Of a stretch of DNA of 34,304 nt, positions 24,746 through 32,316 are shown piece by piece. The position numbers and the translations under genes were made by a program. Each line of letters begins with the position of its first letter. The stretch's first letter is position 1. A model generated the notes under the pieces. That model searched no databases. It saw nothing but the letters and a program-made list of their open reading frames with translations, and was not told the origin of the DNA. Origin of the DNA: Chloroflexota bacterium (lineage in GTDB: Bacteria; Chloroflexota; Anaerolineae; DTLA01); contig JACIWU010000033.1 of assembly GCA_014360805.1 (NCBI GenBank), forward strand, positions 1-34,304, written 5' to 3'.

Positions 24746-25948
24746 ATGACCGTCATCCAGGTGCGACCCGACATCTATTGGATCGGCGTCAATGACCGGA
24801 CGACCGACCTTTTTGAAGGCGTGTGGCCCATTGACCAGACGGGTGTGTCCTACAACGCTTATCTTGTCCGCGACGAGAAAACGGCGCTGATTGACCTGGC
24901 CAAGGCGTTCAAAGCCGACGAATTCCTGGGTCAGATCGCCCAAGTCTGCGACCTGGGCGCGATTGACTACGTGGTTGTCAATCACGTAGAACCCGACCAT
25001 TCCGGCTTGTTGGCGCTTTTCCGCAGGCTTGCGCCCCAGGCGACCATTGTCGGCACGGAGAAGACCAAGGAGTTGCTGGAGGCCTTCTACGGCGGCGCCG
25101 AATCCGTCCAGGTCGTGCAAGATGGAGAGGTGCTGGACCTGGGCAGCCATACCCTTCAGTTCTTCTCCACGCCGTTCGTGCACTGGCCGGAGACGATGAT
25201 GACCTACGACCAGGCGCAGAAAGTGCTTTTCTCGTGCGACGCCTTTGGCGGATACGGCGCTCTCCGCGGCGCGATCTTTGACGATCAGTGCGTGGATATG
25301 GGCTTCTACGAGCGCGAGGCGTTACGCTACTACGTCAACATCATCGCCAAGTTCAGCGGCCCGGTGCTTCGCGCCATCAAGAAACTGCAATCGGTGCCGC
25401 TGGAAGTGATTGCGCCGTCTCACGGCCTCGTCTGGCGCAAGAACCCGCAACGCATTGTGGAACTGTATGCGCAGTGGGCGCGCTATGCCACCGAACCCGC
25501 TGAGCCCGGCGTTACGCTCCTGTACGGTTCCATGTACGGCAATACCGAGAGGGTGATGAACGCCGTTGCACAGGGAATCTCGCGCGAAGACGTGCCGCTG
25601 GAGGTGTTTGACGTTGCGCGCACCCACTACAGTTATATCCTGCCCTCGTTGTGGACAAAGATGGGCGTGATGATCGGCGCACCGACGTATGAGGTGGGGT
25701 TGTTTCCCCCAATGGCTCATGTGCTGGATATTGCCGCGCGGAAGCGCGTCATGAACAAGAAGGCGGCATGGTTCGGGAGTTATGGCTGGAGCGGAGGCGC
25801 GCAGAAGGAACTGGCCGACCTCATCACTCCGCTCAAGTGGGACTTGCTGGAAACGATGGAGTTCAGAGGCGGGCCGACGGCCGAGGACATGAAGGCCGCA
25901 GAGGAATTCGGCGCTCGGTTTGCACGCGCACTTGTCCAGAATCATTGA
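24746..25948 (+). CDS. fprA: flavodiiron protein (A-type flavoprotein, O2/NO reductase)
   Basis: 400 residues, the length of class A flavodiiron proteins; the ATG is preceded by AGGAGGTGG. The N-terminal metallo-beta-lactamase-like domain carries the diiron ligands H80-x-E82-x-D84-H85, a histidine in FVHWPETM (H146), D165 and a histidine in APSHGLVW. A C-terminal flavodoxin domain starts near 255, with the FMN loop YGSMYGNTER. These enzymes reduce O2 to water or NO to N2O in anaerobes, fed by rubredoxin or F420H2; no rubredoxin gene is adjacent. It is monocistronic, with its own promoter. Detoxification fits the oxygen-sensitive fumarase and Hdr proteins of this region. Confidence 0.95.
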   Translation: MTVIQVRPDIYWIGVNDRTTDLFEGVWPIDQTGVSYNAYLVRDEKTALIDLAKAFKADEFLGQIAQVCDLGAIDYVVVNHVEPDHSGLLALFRRLAPQATIVGTEKTKELLEAFYGGAESVQVVQDGEVLDLGSHTLQFFSTPFVHWPETMMTYDQAQKVLFSCDAFGGYGALRGAIFDDQCVDMGFYEREALRYYVNIIAKFSGPVLRAIKKLQSVPLEVIAPSHGLVWRKNPQRIVELYAQWARYATEPAEPGVTLLYGSMYGNTERVMNAVAQGISREDVPLEVFDVARTHYSYILPSLWTKMGVMIGAPTYEVGLFPPMAHVLDIAARKRVMNKKAAWFGSYGWSGGAQKELADLITPLKWDLLETMEFRGGPTAEDMKAAEEFGARFARALVQNH

Positions 25949-26043
25949 CAATGGCCGGACGGGCTGCGCTTTCCGCGAAGGTGCGGGGGAAGGCCGCGTC
26001 GCGTGGGCGTCAGATGACATTTTCGGCGAATGAAAGCGCGAAT

Positions 26044-26072
26044 TTGACAGCGACGCCGAATCGTGATAGAAT
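26044..26072 (+). promoter_or_regulatory. strong promoter in the gap after the flavodiiron gene
   Basis: Perfect TTGACA (26044-26049), a 17-nt spacer and TAGAAT (26067-26072). No gene follows before the terminator at 26118-26152. Confidence 0.7.
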
Positions 26073-26078
26073 GCACAA

Positions 26079-26152
26079 CTGAATAGAGGCACACAAAGAC
26101 GTGGGCCTGGGCTTGTTACCGTTGCCCGCGTCTGGCGGGCAACGGTTCTTTT
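26079..26152 (+). ncRNA. candidate small RNA of about 75 nt
   Basis: The predicted start of transcription from the promoter at 26044-26072 is near 26079. Transcription should stop after the strong hairpin at 26118-26146 and its TCTTTT tail. No start codon with a ribosome-binding site is seen between them. The unit has the form of an intergenic sRNA gene. A terminated leader for the gene at 26320 is unlikely, because that gene has its own promoter at 26265-26293. Sequence class not recognised. Confidence 0.45.
26118..26152 (+). terminator. intrinsic terminator
   Basis: ACCGTTGCCCGC (26118-26129) and GCGGGCAACGGT (26135-26146) form a perfect 12-bp stem with a 5-nt loop, followed by TCTTTT. It probably ends both the flavodiiron transcript and the candidate small RNA. 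Confidence 0.8.
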
Positions 26153-26212
26153 GGGTGAAAGGCGGCGCGGGTGGCCGTTTTCATCTCTCCTCCTACCTCC
26201 TTTTTGCGCAGA

Positions 26213-26244
26213 GGGCGGGGCTACAAGGCCCCGCCCTGTGTTTT
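26213..26244 (+). terminator. second hairpin, possible terminator
   Basis: GGGCGGGGC (26213-26221) and GCCCCGCCC (26228-26236) pair perfectly around TACAAG and are followed by TGTGTTTT. The T-rich tail is interrupted, so function is less certain. The rest of the 371-nt gap 25949-26319 shows no coding signal. Confidence 0.5.
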
Positions 26245-26264
26245 CCCGGACTGGCTCGCTTCGG

Positions 26265-26293
26265 TTGACCACCCTGGCATCGTGCATTATACT
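26265..26293 (+). promoter_or_regulatory. promoter of the GH3-like gene
   Basis: TTGACC (26265-26270), a 17-nt spacer and TATACT (26288-26293), 27 nt before the ATG at 26320. Confidence 0.72.
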
Positions 26294-26319
26294 CTGCGGC
26301 GGAGGACGGTGCGAAAACC

Positions 26320-29190
26320 ATGCGTGGCAGAAAACGCGGGCTTGCGTTCGCAATCTTGCTTTGCCTGGCGCTGCTCAGCCCGGGGCTGCCCACACTCGTG
26401 AGCAGCCAGGGGACTGAAGCGGATGTGGATTCCCTTCTGGCTCGCATGACGCCGTCGGAGCGGGTTGGGCAGTTGTTCGTGGTCGGGTTCTCGCCCGCCT
26501 CCGAGGCAGAGATTGTGAGGCTAGTGCGCGATTACCACATTGGAGGCGTGGTGCTGGCTGCGCGCAACGGGAATCTGCCACCCTCACTTGCCGACGCGGC
26601 GGCTCTTCGGGACTTGATCGGCGCCCTGCAAGGCGCGGCGTTGGCGGGCGCCGTCGGTGTTCCAGCCGGGACTCCGTCTACAACGCCGGCTCCAGCGCCG
26701 ACGGTAGCCGCTACCCCGCCAGCGACTGCGAACCAGGAGTACGTTGCGATTCCGCTTTTTGTCGCCATGGATGAGGCGGATTTGGGTCTCGTGAGCGGCG
26801 AGGGAGGACTTCCTGCCCAGTTGAGCGCGATGGCGCTGGGCGCCACTTGGGATGAGAGTGCGGTGGAAAGGGCGGGGCGGGTCGCGGGGCGGCTGCTTCG
26901 GGCGCTGGGCGTGAACGTGTTGTTGGGGCCGCCGCTGGATGTGGCCAACCCGACGCGGGCGGGTTTGGCGGGGGATTTGGGCGTGCACACCTTTGGGGAG
27001 TCGCCTCACTGGGTGTCGGTGCTGGGGCGGGCCTATGTCCGTGGGGCGCACACGGGTTCGGAGGGCCACGTTTTGATCGTTGGCACTCATTTCCCCGGAC
27101 TCGGTGCTGCCGACAGGGATGTGTATGTGGAGGTTCCCATTGTCCAGGATTCGCTGGAAAACCGCCTGGCGACGGATTTGCTTCCTTTCACGGCGCTTGT
27201 GCGTCCCAAGTCGCCCGAAGCCGATGACACCCTGGATGGAATCCTGGCTACGCATGTGCAGTTCCACAGCGTCAATGGTAATACGCTGATGGTGCGGCCG
27301 GCGAGCCTTGACCCTCAGGCGCTGTCCCATTTCCTCTCGTTGCCGCAGGTGGCTCCATGGCGCGAGTCCGGGGGGCTGGTGGTGGGCGATTCCCTGGGGG
27401 CGCGCTCCGTTCGCCAGTACTACGACCCGAAGTCGGAAGGATTCCAGGCCAAACGAGCGGCATATGAGGCATTCCTGGCGGGCAACGATATCCTCATTCT
27501 GGACATGGTAAGCCCGTCGGCGGACGACTGGAACGGGCATTTCGCCAGTGTGCGCGAGACTCTGGATTTCTTCCAGGCGAAGTATCAGTCCGATGCCGCC
27601 TTCCGAAGTCGGGTGGATGCCAGCGTGCGGCGCATTCTGGCTGCGAAGTTGAGACTGTACCCGCGTTTCTCGGTGGACGCCGTGATTCCAGAACCCGCGC
27701 TGCTTCAGAGTGTGGGCGAGGACGCACAGGCGGTGTCGGAGATCGCGAGCAAGGCCGTAACGCTGGTCTACCCGCGACCCGAAGAACTGGCAGCGAAAAT
27801 GCCGGCTCCGCCCTCGGCGGGCGATCGGCTGGTGATTGTGGAGGATGTGGTTGCATTCACCCCATGTGTGGAGTGCGAACCACTGGAACAGCCGGCCCCG
27901 GGCACGACGCTGCGTCTGCTCCAGCGTCTCTACGGGCAGGAAGGCAGCGGGCATGTGGACATGGCCCGCGTTCAGTCGTTCACGTTTGAGGATTTGGCGG
28001 GATTGCTGGCCGGGAGCGAGGCCGAGAGTGCGGTGCGCTTGCAGGCGGCGCTGAGCGAAGCGAACTGGGTGTTGTTCATGGTGCAGGGCCATGGCGCACC
28101 CGAGGGCGGAGGGGCCAACCCTCTGGCGACGCTGCTGCGGGAACAACCTGCGCTCGTCCGCGATAAGCGCGTGGTGGTTTTCGCCCTCGGTGCCCCCTAC
28201 GATCTGGATTCCACAGACGTGGCGAAGACCACTGTGTATTACGCGCTGTACAGCGCCACGGAGCCTGCGATAGAGACAGGGCTTCGCGCTCTGTTCGGGG
28301 AAATCGTGCCCGTGGGCAAACTGCCGGTTTCGGTCCCCGCCGTGCAGTACCGCCTGTCGGAGTGGCTGCAGCCTGCCGCGGATCAGTTGCTGTACCTGGA
28401 ACCCCTCGGGGCGCCTGAGGGCGAGGGAGGGCAAGTAACGCTTGGCCTCGGCGACGAACTTGCGTTGGCGACGGGCGTGATCCTAGACTGCAACGGCAAT
28501 GTCGTCCCCGATGGCACAGCCGTTACCTTCATGTTCTACGATTCGGAGTCGCGCCTGTCGTGGCAGGAGATGGGGGCCACCACGGACGGCCGGGCGACGG
28601 TGCGGCTAAGGTTGCAGCGCCCTGGGACGGTGGAAGTTACGGTGGCGGCGGGTCCGGCCGCGCGCTCGGCCAAGTTGCTGGTTACGGTGCGCGGCGATCA
28701 GCCGGCGGTGATCTCCACGATGGTGCCTACGCCCGTGCCTACGGCAACGCCACAGCCGACGCCAGCCGCGATTTTCCCGGGTGAGACCGCGCTGCCCATC
28801 CCGCCTTCGCGCCCGCTGGATATTTATGCGTTCATGTTGAGCCTGTCCGGCATCCTGGGGCTTTCGGCGGCGTCGGGTGCTTTGGCCTACGCGCGGTCCG
28901 GTAGGATAGTCGCGGTAGAGACGGCGCTCCTGGCGTTGTGTGCGGGGCTGGTGGGGTATCTGACCTACGGGCTGCTCGGCTTGGCTCTGGGGCGCACCGT
29001 CGTGCTGGAAGGCATGCAGCGGGCGATCCCATGGCGTTGGCAACCGGCCATCCTGTCCTACATGTTGTGCGGGGTTACGGGGCTGGTTGGGTGGCTTGCG
29101 CCGGCGGCGGTTGCAAAGACGGCCCACACCCTCAGGCGGGCCACAGGCGGCGCAGCGTCAGAGCCCCAGGGACACGAGCAGCGACGCTAG
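26320..29190 (+). CDS. secreted, membrane-anchored GH3-like protein with degenerate active site
   Basis: 956 residues. A signal peptide (1-30) is followed by a glycoside hydrolase family 3 / NagZ-like barrel (about 33-450), interrupted by a Pro/Thr/Ala-rich insert at 117-137. The usual KHFPGHG reads THFPGLG (256-262) and the following DSH of NagZ is lost. The nucleophile-position aspartate in VVGDSLGA (D357) remains. A GH3 C-terminal-like region (about 470-690), an Ig-like beta domain (about 705-790), a Thr/Pro linker and about three membrane segments (834-857, 866-890, 908-930) follow. It may bind or remodel cell-wall or sugar polymers, or be a non-catalytic surface protein. The last 33 nt overlap the convergent kinase gene. 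Confidence 0.8.
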   Translation: MRGRKRGLAFAILLCLALLSPGLPTLVSSQGTEADVDSLLARMTPSERVGQLFVVGFSPASEAEIVRLVRDYHIGGVVLAARNGNLPPSLADAAALRDLIGALQGAALAGAVGVPAGTPSTTPAPAPTVAATPPATANQEYVAIPLFVAMDEADLGLVSGEGGLPAQLSAMALGATWDESAVERAGRVAGRLLRALGVNVLLGPPLDVANPTRAGLAGDLGVHTFGESPHWVSVLGRAYVRGAHTGSEGHVLIVGTHFPGLGAADRDVYVEVPIVQDSLENRLATDLLPFTALVRPKSPEADDTLDGILATHVQFHSVNGNTLMVRPASLDPQALSHFLSLPQVAPWRESGGLVVGDSLGARSVRQYYDPKSEGFQAKRAAYEAFLAGNDILILDMVSPSADDWNGHFASVRETLDFFQAKYQSDAAFRSRVDASVRRILAAKLRLYPRFSVDAVIPEPALLQSVGEDAQAVSEIASKAVTLVYPRPEELAAKMPAPPSAGDRLVIVEDVVAFTPCVECEPLEQPAPGTTLRLLQRLYGQEGSGHVDMARVQSFTFEDLAGLLAGSEAESAVRLQAALSEANWVLFMVQGHGAPEGGGANPLATLLREQPALVRDKRVVVFALGAPYDLDSTDVAKTTVYYALYSATEPAIETGLRALFGEIVPVGKLPVSVPAVQYRLSEWLQPAADQLLYLEPLGAPEGEGGQVTLGLGDELALATGVILDCNGNVVPDGTAVTFMFYDSESRLSWQEMGATTDGRATVRLRLQRPGTVEVTVAAGPAARSAKLLVTVRGDQPAVISTMVPTPVPTATPQPTPAAIFPGETALPIPPSRPLDIYAFMLSLSGILGLSAASGALAYARSGRIVAVETALLALCAGLVGYLTYGLLGLALGRTVVLEGMQRAIPWRWQPAILSYMLCGVTGLVGWLAPAAVAKTAHTLRRATGGAASEPQGHEQRR

Positions 29191-30144
29191 GAGGAGCAGT
29201 CCAGCGAGGATGACCAGGGCCAGGTCGTGGCGTAGGAGGCCCGCCCAGGGGGTTTGCATTGCGCGCGCAGCACGGGCGGATGCGGGCATGTCTTCGCCGT
29301 GGAGGAGCGCTCGGAACTCCGCGACGCTGGACGGTCGGTCCTGCGGGTGCATGGCCATCGCCTTGAGAATCGCTTGGGCGACATGCGATGGCAAGTCTGG
29401 CGCGAGTCGCTGGGGTTCTACGAGACTATCCGGCTTGAGGAATCGTTGTTTGGCGGATGCGGGTGGCTGGCCCGTCAGCAGGTGATAAAGGGTAGCGCCC
29501 AGGGCATAGATGTCGGTGCGTGGGTCTGTGTGGCCCGTCTCTCCCCCGTACTGCTCCAAAGGCGTGTACGCCAACGTCCCCAACCCCTGGATGACCGTGA
29601 TGGTGGAGTTGTCGTCGGGGGCCATCCACTTCACCAAGCCGAAGTCCACCAGTTTGATGATGCCTGAATCGGCCAGTTTGATGTTGGCGGGCTTGATGTC
29701 TCGGTGCAGGATGGGCGGGTTCTGAGTGTGGAGGTAGTGCAGGGCGGCGCACAGTTGCTCTGCCCAGTCCAGCACTTGCTCTACAGGGAGGCCCGGCTGT
29801 CCCATTGGACGGTTCTTGAGGAGCGTGAGCAAATCCTGCCCCGCCACGTAGTCCATGACCAGGTAGTGGCGCGCGCCGCTGGAGAAGTAGTCGGAGACCT
29901 TGGGCAGGTTGGGGTGATCCAGTGTGGCCAGGGTGGTCGCCTCGCGCTTGAACTGCTCGTGCATTTGTTTCACCTGCGCGGGCGAGAGTTTCGGGTCAAT
30001 CCAGGTCTCCTTCACCGCGCAGAGCCGACCGGCCAGGCGGGTGTCGCTGCATTTGTACACCGCGCCCATGCCCCCCTGTGCGATGAGGCCCAGAACCTTG
30101 TAGCGGTTGCCGAGCAATGTCCCTGGCTGAACCGTTTGAGCCAT
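29158..30144 (-). CDS. Ser/Thr protein kinase with C-terminal membrane segment
   Basis: 328 residues; ATG with GGGGA upstream. A complete Hanks-type kinase domain spans 14-285: glycine loop IAQGGMGAVY (21-30), ATP lysine K45, HRDIKPANI with catalytic D149, and DFG at 167-169. The APE-like segment reads TPLEQ, and DIYALGATLYHLLTG marks the conserved helix. A single hydrophobic helix (about 306-327) ends the protein, with almost nothing beyond it. There is therefore no PASTA or other sensor domain outside the membrane. Signals must come from partner proteins or from inside. It is divergent from the CAP-domain gene and shares its upstream region. Confidence 0.95.
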   Translation of the reverse strand: MAQTVQPGTLLGNRYKVLGLIAQGGMGAVYKCSDTRLAGRLCAVKETWIDPKLSPAQVKQMHEQFKREATTLATLDHPNLPKVSDYFSSGARHYLVMDYVAGQDLLTLLKNRPMGQPGLPVEQVLDWAEQLCAALHYLHTQNPPILHRDIKPANIKLADSGIIKLVDFGLVKWMAPDDNSTITVIQGLGTLAYTPLEQYGGETGHTDPRTDIYALGATLYHLLTGQPPASAKQRFLKPDSLVEPQRLAPDLPSHVAQAILKAMAMHPQDRPSSVAEFRALLHGEDMPASARAARAMQTPWAGLLRHDLALVILAGLLLLASLLVSLGL

Positions 30145-30173
30145 GGCTTTTCCCCGAAAGCGCGTCTAGGTGT

Positions 30174-30202
30174 AGACTACCCGACTTTGGGCAGGGTGTC
30201 AA
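30174..30202 (-). promoter_or_regulatory. promoter of the Ser/Thr kinase gene
   Basis: On the minus strand a perfect TTGACA (30202-30197), a 17-nt spacer and TAGTCT (30179-30174). A small inverted repeat, GTCTA-4-TAGAC (30164-30177), covers the -10 and start region. Confidence 0.65.
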
Positions 30203-30223
30203 CTCTCGCGTGCGCTGGCCGAT

Positions 30224-30252
30224 TTGTCAGAAAGCGGCACGAGTGGCATACT
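30224..30252 (+). promoter_or_regulatory. promoter of the CAP-domain gene
   Basis: TTGTCA (30224-30229), a 17-nt spacer and CATACT (30247-30252), lying back to back with the kinase promoter. Confidence 0.55.
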
Positions 30253-30332
30253 CGGCCGCGCCGATCCGGGCACGGCCCCGAGATAGGCGCAATCCATTTT
30301 GGCAAACGGTGATCCATTTGACCAAGATACGC

Positions 30333-31307
30333 ATGCGAGGCCCCAGCAGGGTGGTTCTTACACAGGGGCTGCTCGTTCTATTCCTGCTCGCTGCCGTAGC
30401 CGTCGCAACGACGAACGGGTCGGTGGCAGCGGGCCTGGCAGAATCCGATAGTAGCGGCGTGCGCGTGCTGCCGACGGGCGATGGGGCGGGAAGCGCCACA
30501 CCCGACGCGGCAGCCGCGACATTCGCCGAGCGGGTGATTGAACTGACCAACCAGGAGAGGGCCAAGGCCGGTTTGCCACCCCTGATCAGCGATGCCTCGT
30601 TGAACGCCGCCGCGCTGGCCCACAGCCAGGATATGGCCGATCACGATTTCTTCAGCCACACTGGCTCGGATGGCTCTTCGGCCTGTGGCCGCATGGGGGC
30701 AGCGGGGTATAGCCCGATTTGGGCGTGCGGCGAGAACATCGCGGCGGGGTACACGTCGCCTGAGGAAGCGGTTGCCGCGTGGATGAACAGCGCCGGGCAC
30801 AGGGCCAATATCCTCAGCCCATACTACCACCACATTGGGGTGGGGTACGTGTACGACGCAGGCGACACGTTTGGCCCCTATTATCACTACTGGACGCAGG
30901 ACTTTGCGGCGCACTCGTGGCAGACGCCTGTGCCTGCCACGGCGACGCCAACCCGGACGGCGACTCCTACACGGATGCCGACGAGCACACCGACCCCAAG
31001 CCGAACACCCACGCGGCCCCCCACACTTACCAGGACGTCCACCGCTACGGCTACGCTAACCGCCACGCCAACGCGGACAGCCACCGTTAGGCCCAGCGCG
31101 ACCTCCACCGACACGCCGACGGCGACCTTTACGGCGAGCGCGACGCCCACGTCCACGCGGACGCCGACATCTTCGGCCACACCTGCACCTTCGGCGACAT
31201 CGCCAGCGACCGGTACCTTCACACCCACACCCACGCAAATTCCCCCGCCCATCCAGCCGCCGCCCATGATGCGGCGACTGTGGCTCCCTCTCGTGGTCGC
31301 GCTGTAA
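30333..31307 (+). CDS. secreted CAP (SCP/PR1-like) domain protein with Thr/Pro-rich tail
   Basis: 324 residues from the ATG at 30333. The ribosome-binding site is weak, and a TTG at 30318 or GTG at 30309 in the same frame are alternatives. A signal peptide or anchor (about 5-35) is followed by a short linker. A CAP domain spans about 65-192, with LAHSQDMADHDFFSHTG, ACGENIAAGY, WMNSAGHRANIL and YHYWTQDFA. The tail (198-310) is almost entirely Thr, Pro, Ala, Ser and Arg. The protein ends in a short hydrophobic LWLPLVVAL. CAP proteins are extracellular, with varied roles including lipid binding; bacterial functions are largely unknown. The tail is likely a glycosylated wall-spanning stalk. Confidence 0.85.
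   Translation: MRGPSRVVLTQGLLVLFLLAAVAVATTNGSVAAGLAESDSSGVRVLPTGDGAGSATPDAAAATFAERVIELTNQERAKAGLPPLISDASLNAAALAHSQDMADHDFFSHTGSDGSSACGRMGAAGYSPIWACGENIAAGYTSPEEAVAAWMNSAGHRANILSPYYHHIGVGYVYDAGDTFGPYYHYWTQDFAAHSWQTPVPATATPTRTATPTRMPTSTPTPSRTPTRPPTLTRTSTATATLTATPTRTATVRPSATSTDTPTATFTASATPTSTRTPTSSATPAPSATSPATGTFTPTPTQIPPPIQPPPMMRRLWLPLVVAL
30930..31240 (+). repeat. low-complexity imperfect repeats encoding the Thr/Pro stalk
   Basis: Degenerate short repeats of ACN, CCN and GCN codons encode TPT/TAT units of the CAP protein tail. Such tracts are prone to length change by slippage or recombination. Codons vary, so the repeat is stronger at protein than at DNA level. Confidence 0.7.
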
Positions 31308-31412
31308 GGGCACGGATCGCCTGCCCGGCGGCGAGTGGACGCCCGAAGGCAAGGGTGGTATCATGTGCATAGTCCTAGCCGGGCTGTGCACATCGCGAGG
31401 AGGAAGATGCGC

Positions 31413-32315
31413 ATGTACGAGCAACAACTGCCCCTGTGGGGGAGCGGCGCGGCACCGACCCTGGGCGAGACGTTTGAGCCGTTCCGCCGTTACATGGAGC
31501 GCAAGGGGTTCGCGGAAAACACCATCAAGTCGTTTCTGGGCGACCTGCGCATTCTCGCGGGCTACCTGGGCGCGGGCGTGCGGGTTTCGGAGATTTCCAC
31601 ATCGGACCTCAACCGCTTTCTGACCTACTTGCAGCGGGAGCGGGGAAAGCCATGCACGCCCAAGTCGTTCGCCCGCCGCCTGACAACCCTGAAGGTGTTT
31701 TTCAAATGGCTGGCCGAGAGCGGGGTCATCCCCGTGGATCCCGCGGCGACCATCGCCCATCGGCCGGTCTCAACGCCTCTGCCGTTGGTGCTGTCGGATG
31801 CGCAGGTGGAAAGCGTGCTTGCGGCCGCTCAGTCGCTTCGGAGGGCGGAGAAGCCCGACTCGCGCCCGTATCTCCTGGTGCGGCTTCTGTTGGACACGGG
31901 CATCAAGAAGAGCGAATGCATGAACATTCGCTTGGAGGATTTGTCCATCGCCGACCCGATGCATGCGTCTGTGCGCGTCCGAGCCACCGACGCCCGATAT
32001 GCGCGCTACAAGGAGCGGCGACTGGCGTTGCGGCCTGAGACCGTGGCGGCGCTTCGGGAGTACCGACAGCAGTACCAGCCGAAGGATGTGCTGTTTCCCT
32101 GTACCGCGCGCAATTTGGAGTACGTGCTGACAGATTTGGCGAAATTGGCGGGGTTGGAGGCCCTGTCCTTTGAGATGCTGCGGATGACCTCGGCGCTGCG
32201 AGATTTTCGGGATGGCATGGATCCGGAGCATTTGCGGTTGAAACTGGGGCTGTCCAAGATGAGTTGGGAGGGAACCCTGCCCAAACTCAAGCGGTTGCTG
32301 GAATCGCCGCTGTAG
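31413..32315 (+). CDS. tyrosine-recombinase-fold protein lacking most catalytic residues
   Basis: 300 residues from the ATG at 31413, which has GAGGAGG 9 nt upstream; an ATG at 31407 is too close to it. A SAM-like core-binding N-terminal domain (about 18-110: FRRYMERKGFAENTIKSFLGDLRIL, RRLTTLKVFFKWL) and a XerC/D-like catalytic fold (125-295) are clear. Conserved positions are changed: TGLRxSE reads TGIKKSE, HxxR reads EMLR (E254, R257), LGH reads LGL, and the nucleophile tyrosine region reads WEGTLPKLKRL without tyrosine. Lysine K200 and R257 remain. DNA binding without strand cleavage is likely. There is no att site or other mobile gene nearby. A TATCAT with a poor -35 lies at 31359-31364. 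Confidence 0.85.
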   Translation: MYEQQLPLWGSGAAPTLGETFEPFRRYMERKGFAENTIKSFLGDLRILAGYLGAGVRVSEISTSDLNRFLTYLQRERGKPCTPKSFARRLTTLKVFFKWLAESGVIPVDPAATIAHRPVSTPLPLVLSDAQVESVLAAAQSLRRAEKPDSRPYLLVRLLLDTGIKKSECMNIRLEDLSIADPMHASVRVRATDARYARYKERRLALRPETVAALREYRQQYQPKDVLFPCTARNLEYVLTDLAKLAGLEALSFEMLRMTSALRDFRDGMDPEHLRLKLGLSKMSWEGTLPKLKRLLESPL

Positions 32316-32316
32316 G

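Noticed and set aside
25949-26319. tRNA or small protein gene in the 371-nt gap
   Set aside because: No cloverleaf or CCA-like end, and no start codon with ribosome-binding site; only promoters and hairpins are supported.
26584-28434. Open frame of 616 codons on the minus strand inside the GH3-like gene
   Set aside because: Arg/His/Gln-rich composition with no domain; the opposite strand has signal peptide, promoter and ribosome-binding site.
30117-30332. Upstream extension of the CAP protein by about 72 residues
   Set aside because: It would begin inside the divergent kinase gene and upstream of the CAP promoter, and places the signal peptide internally.
31413-32315. Active integrase marking a genomic island
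   Set aside because: Catalytic residues are replaced, no tRNA or att-like direct repeats flank it, and neighbours are not mobile genes.
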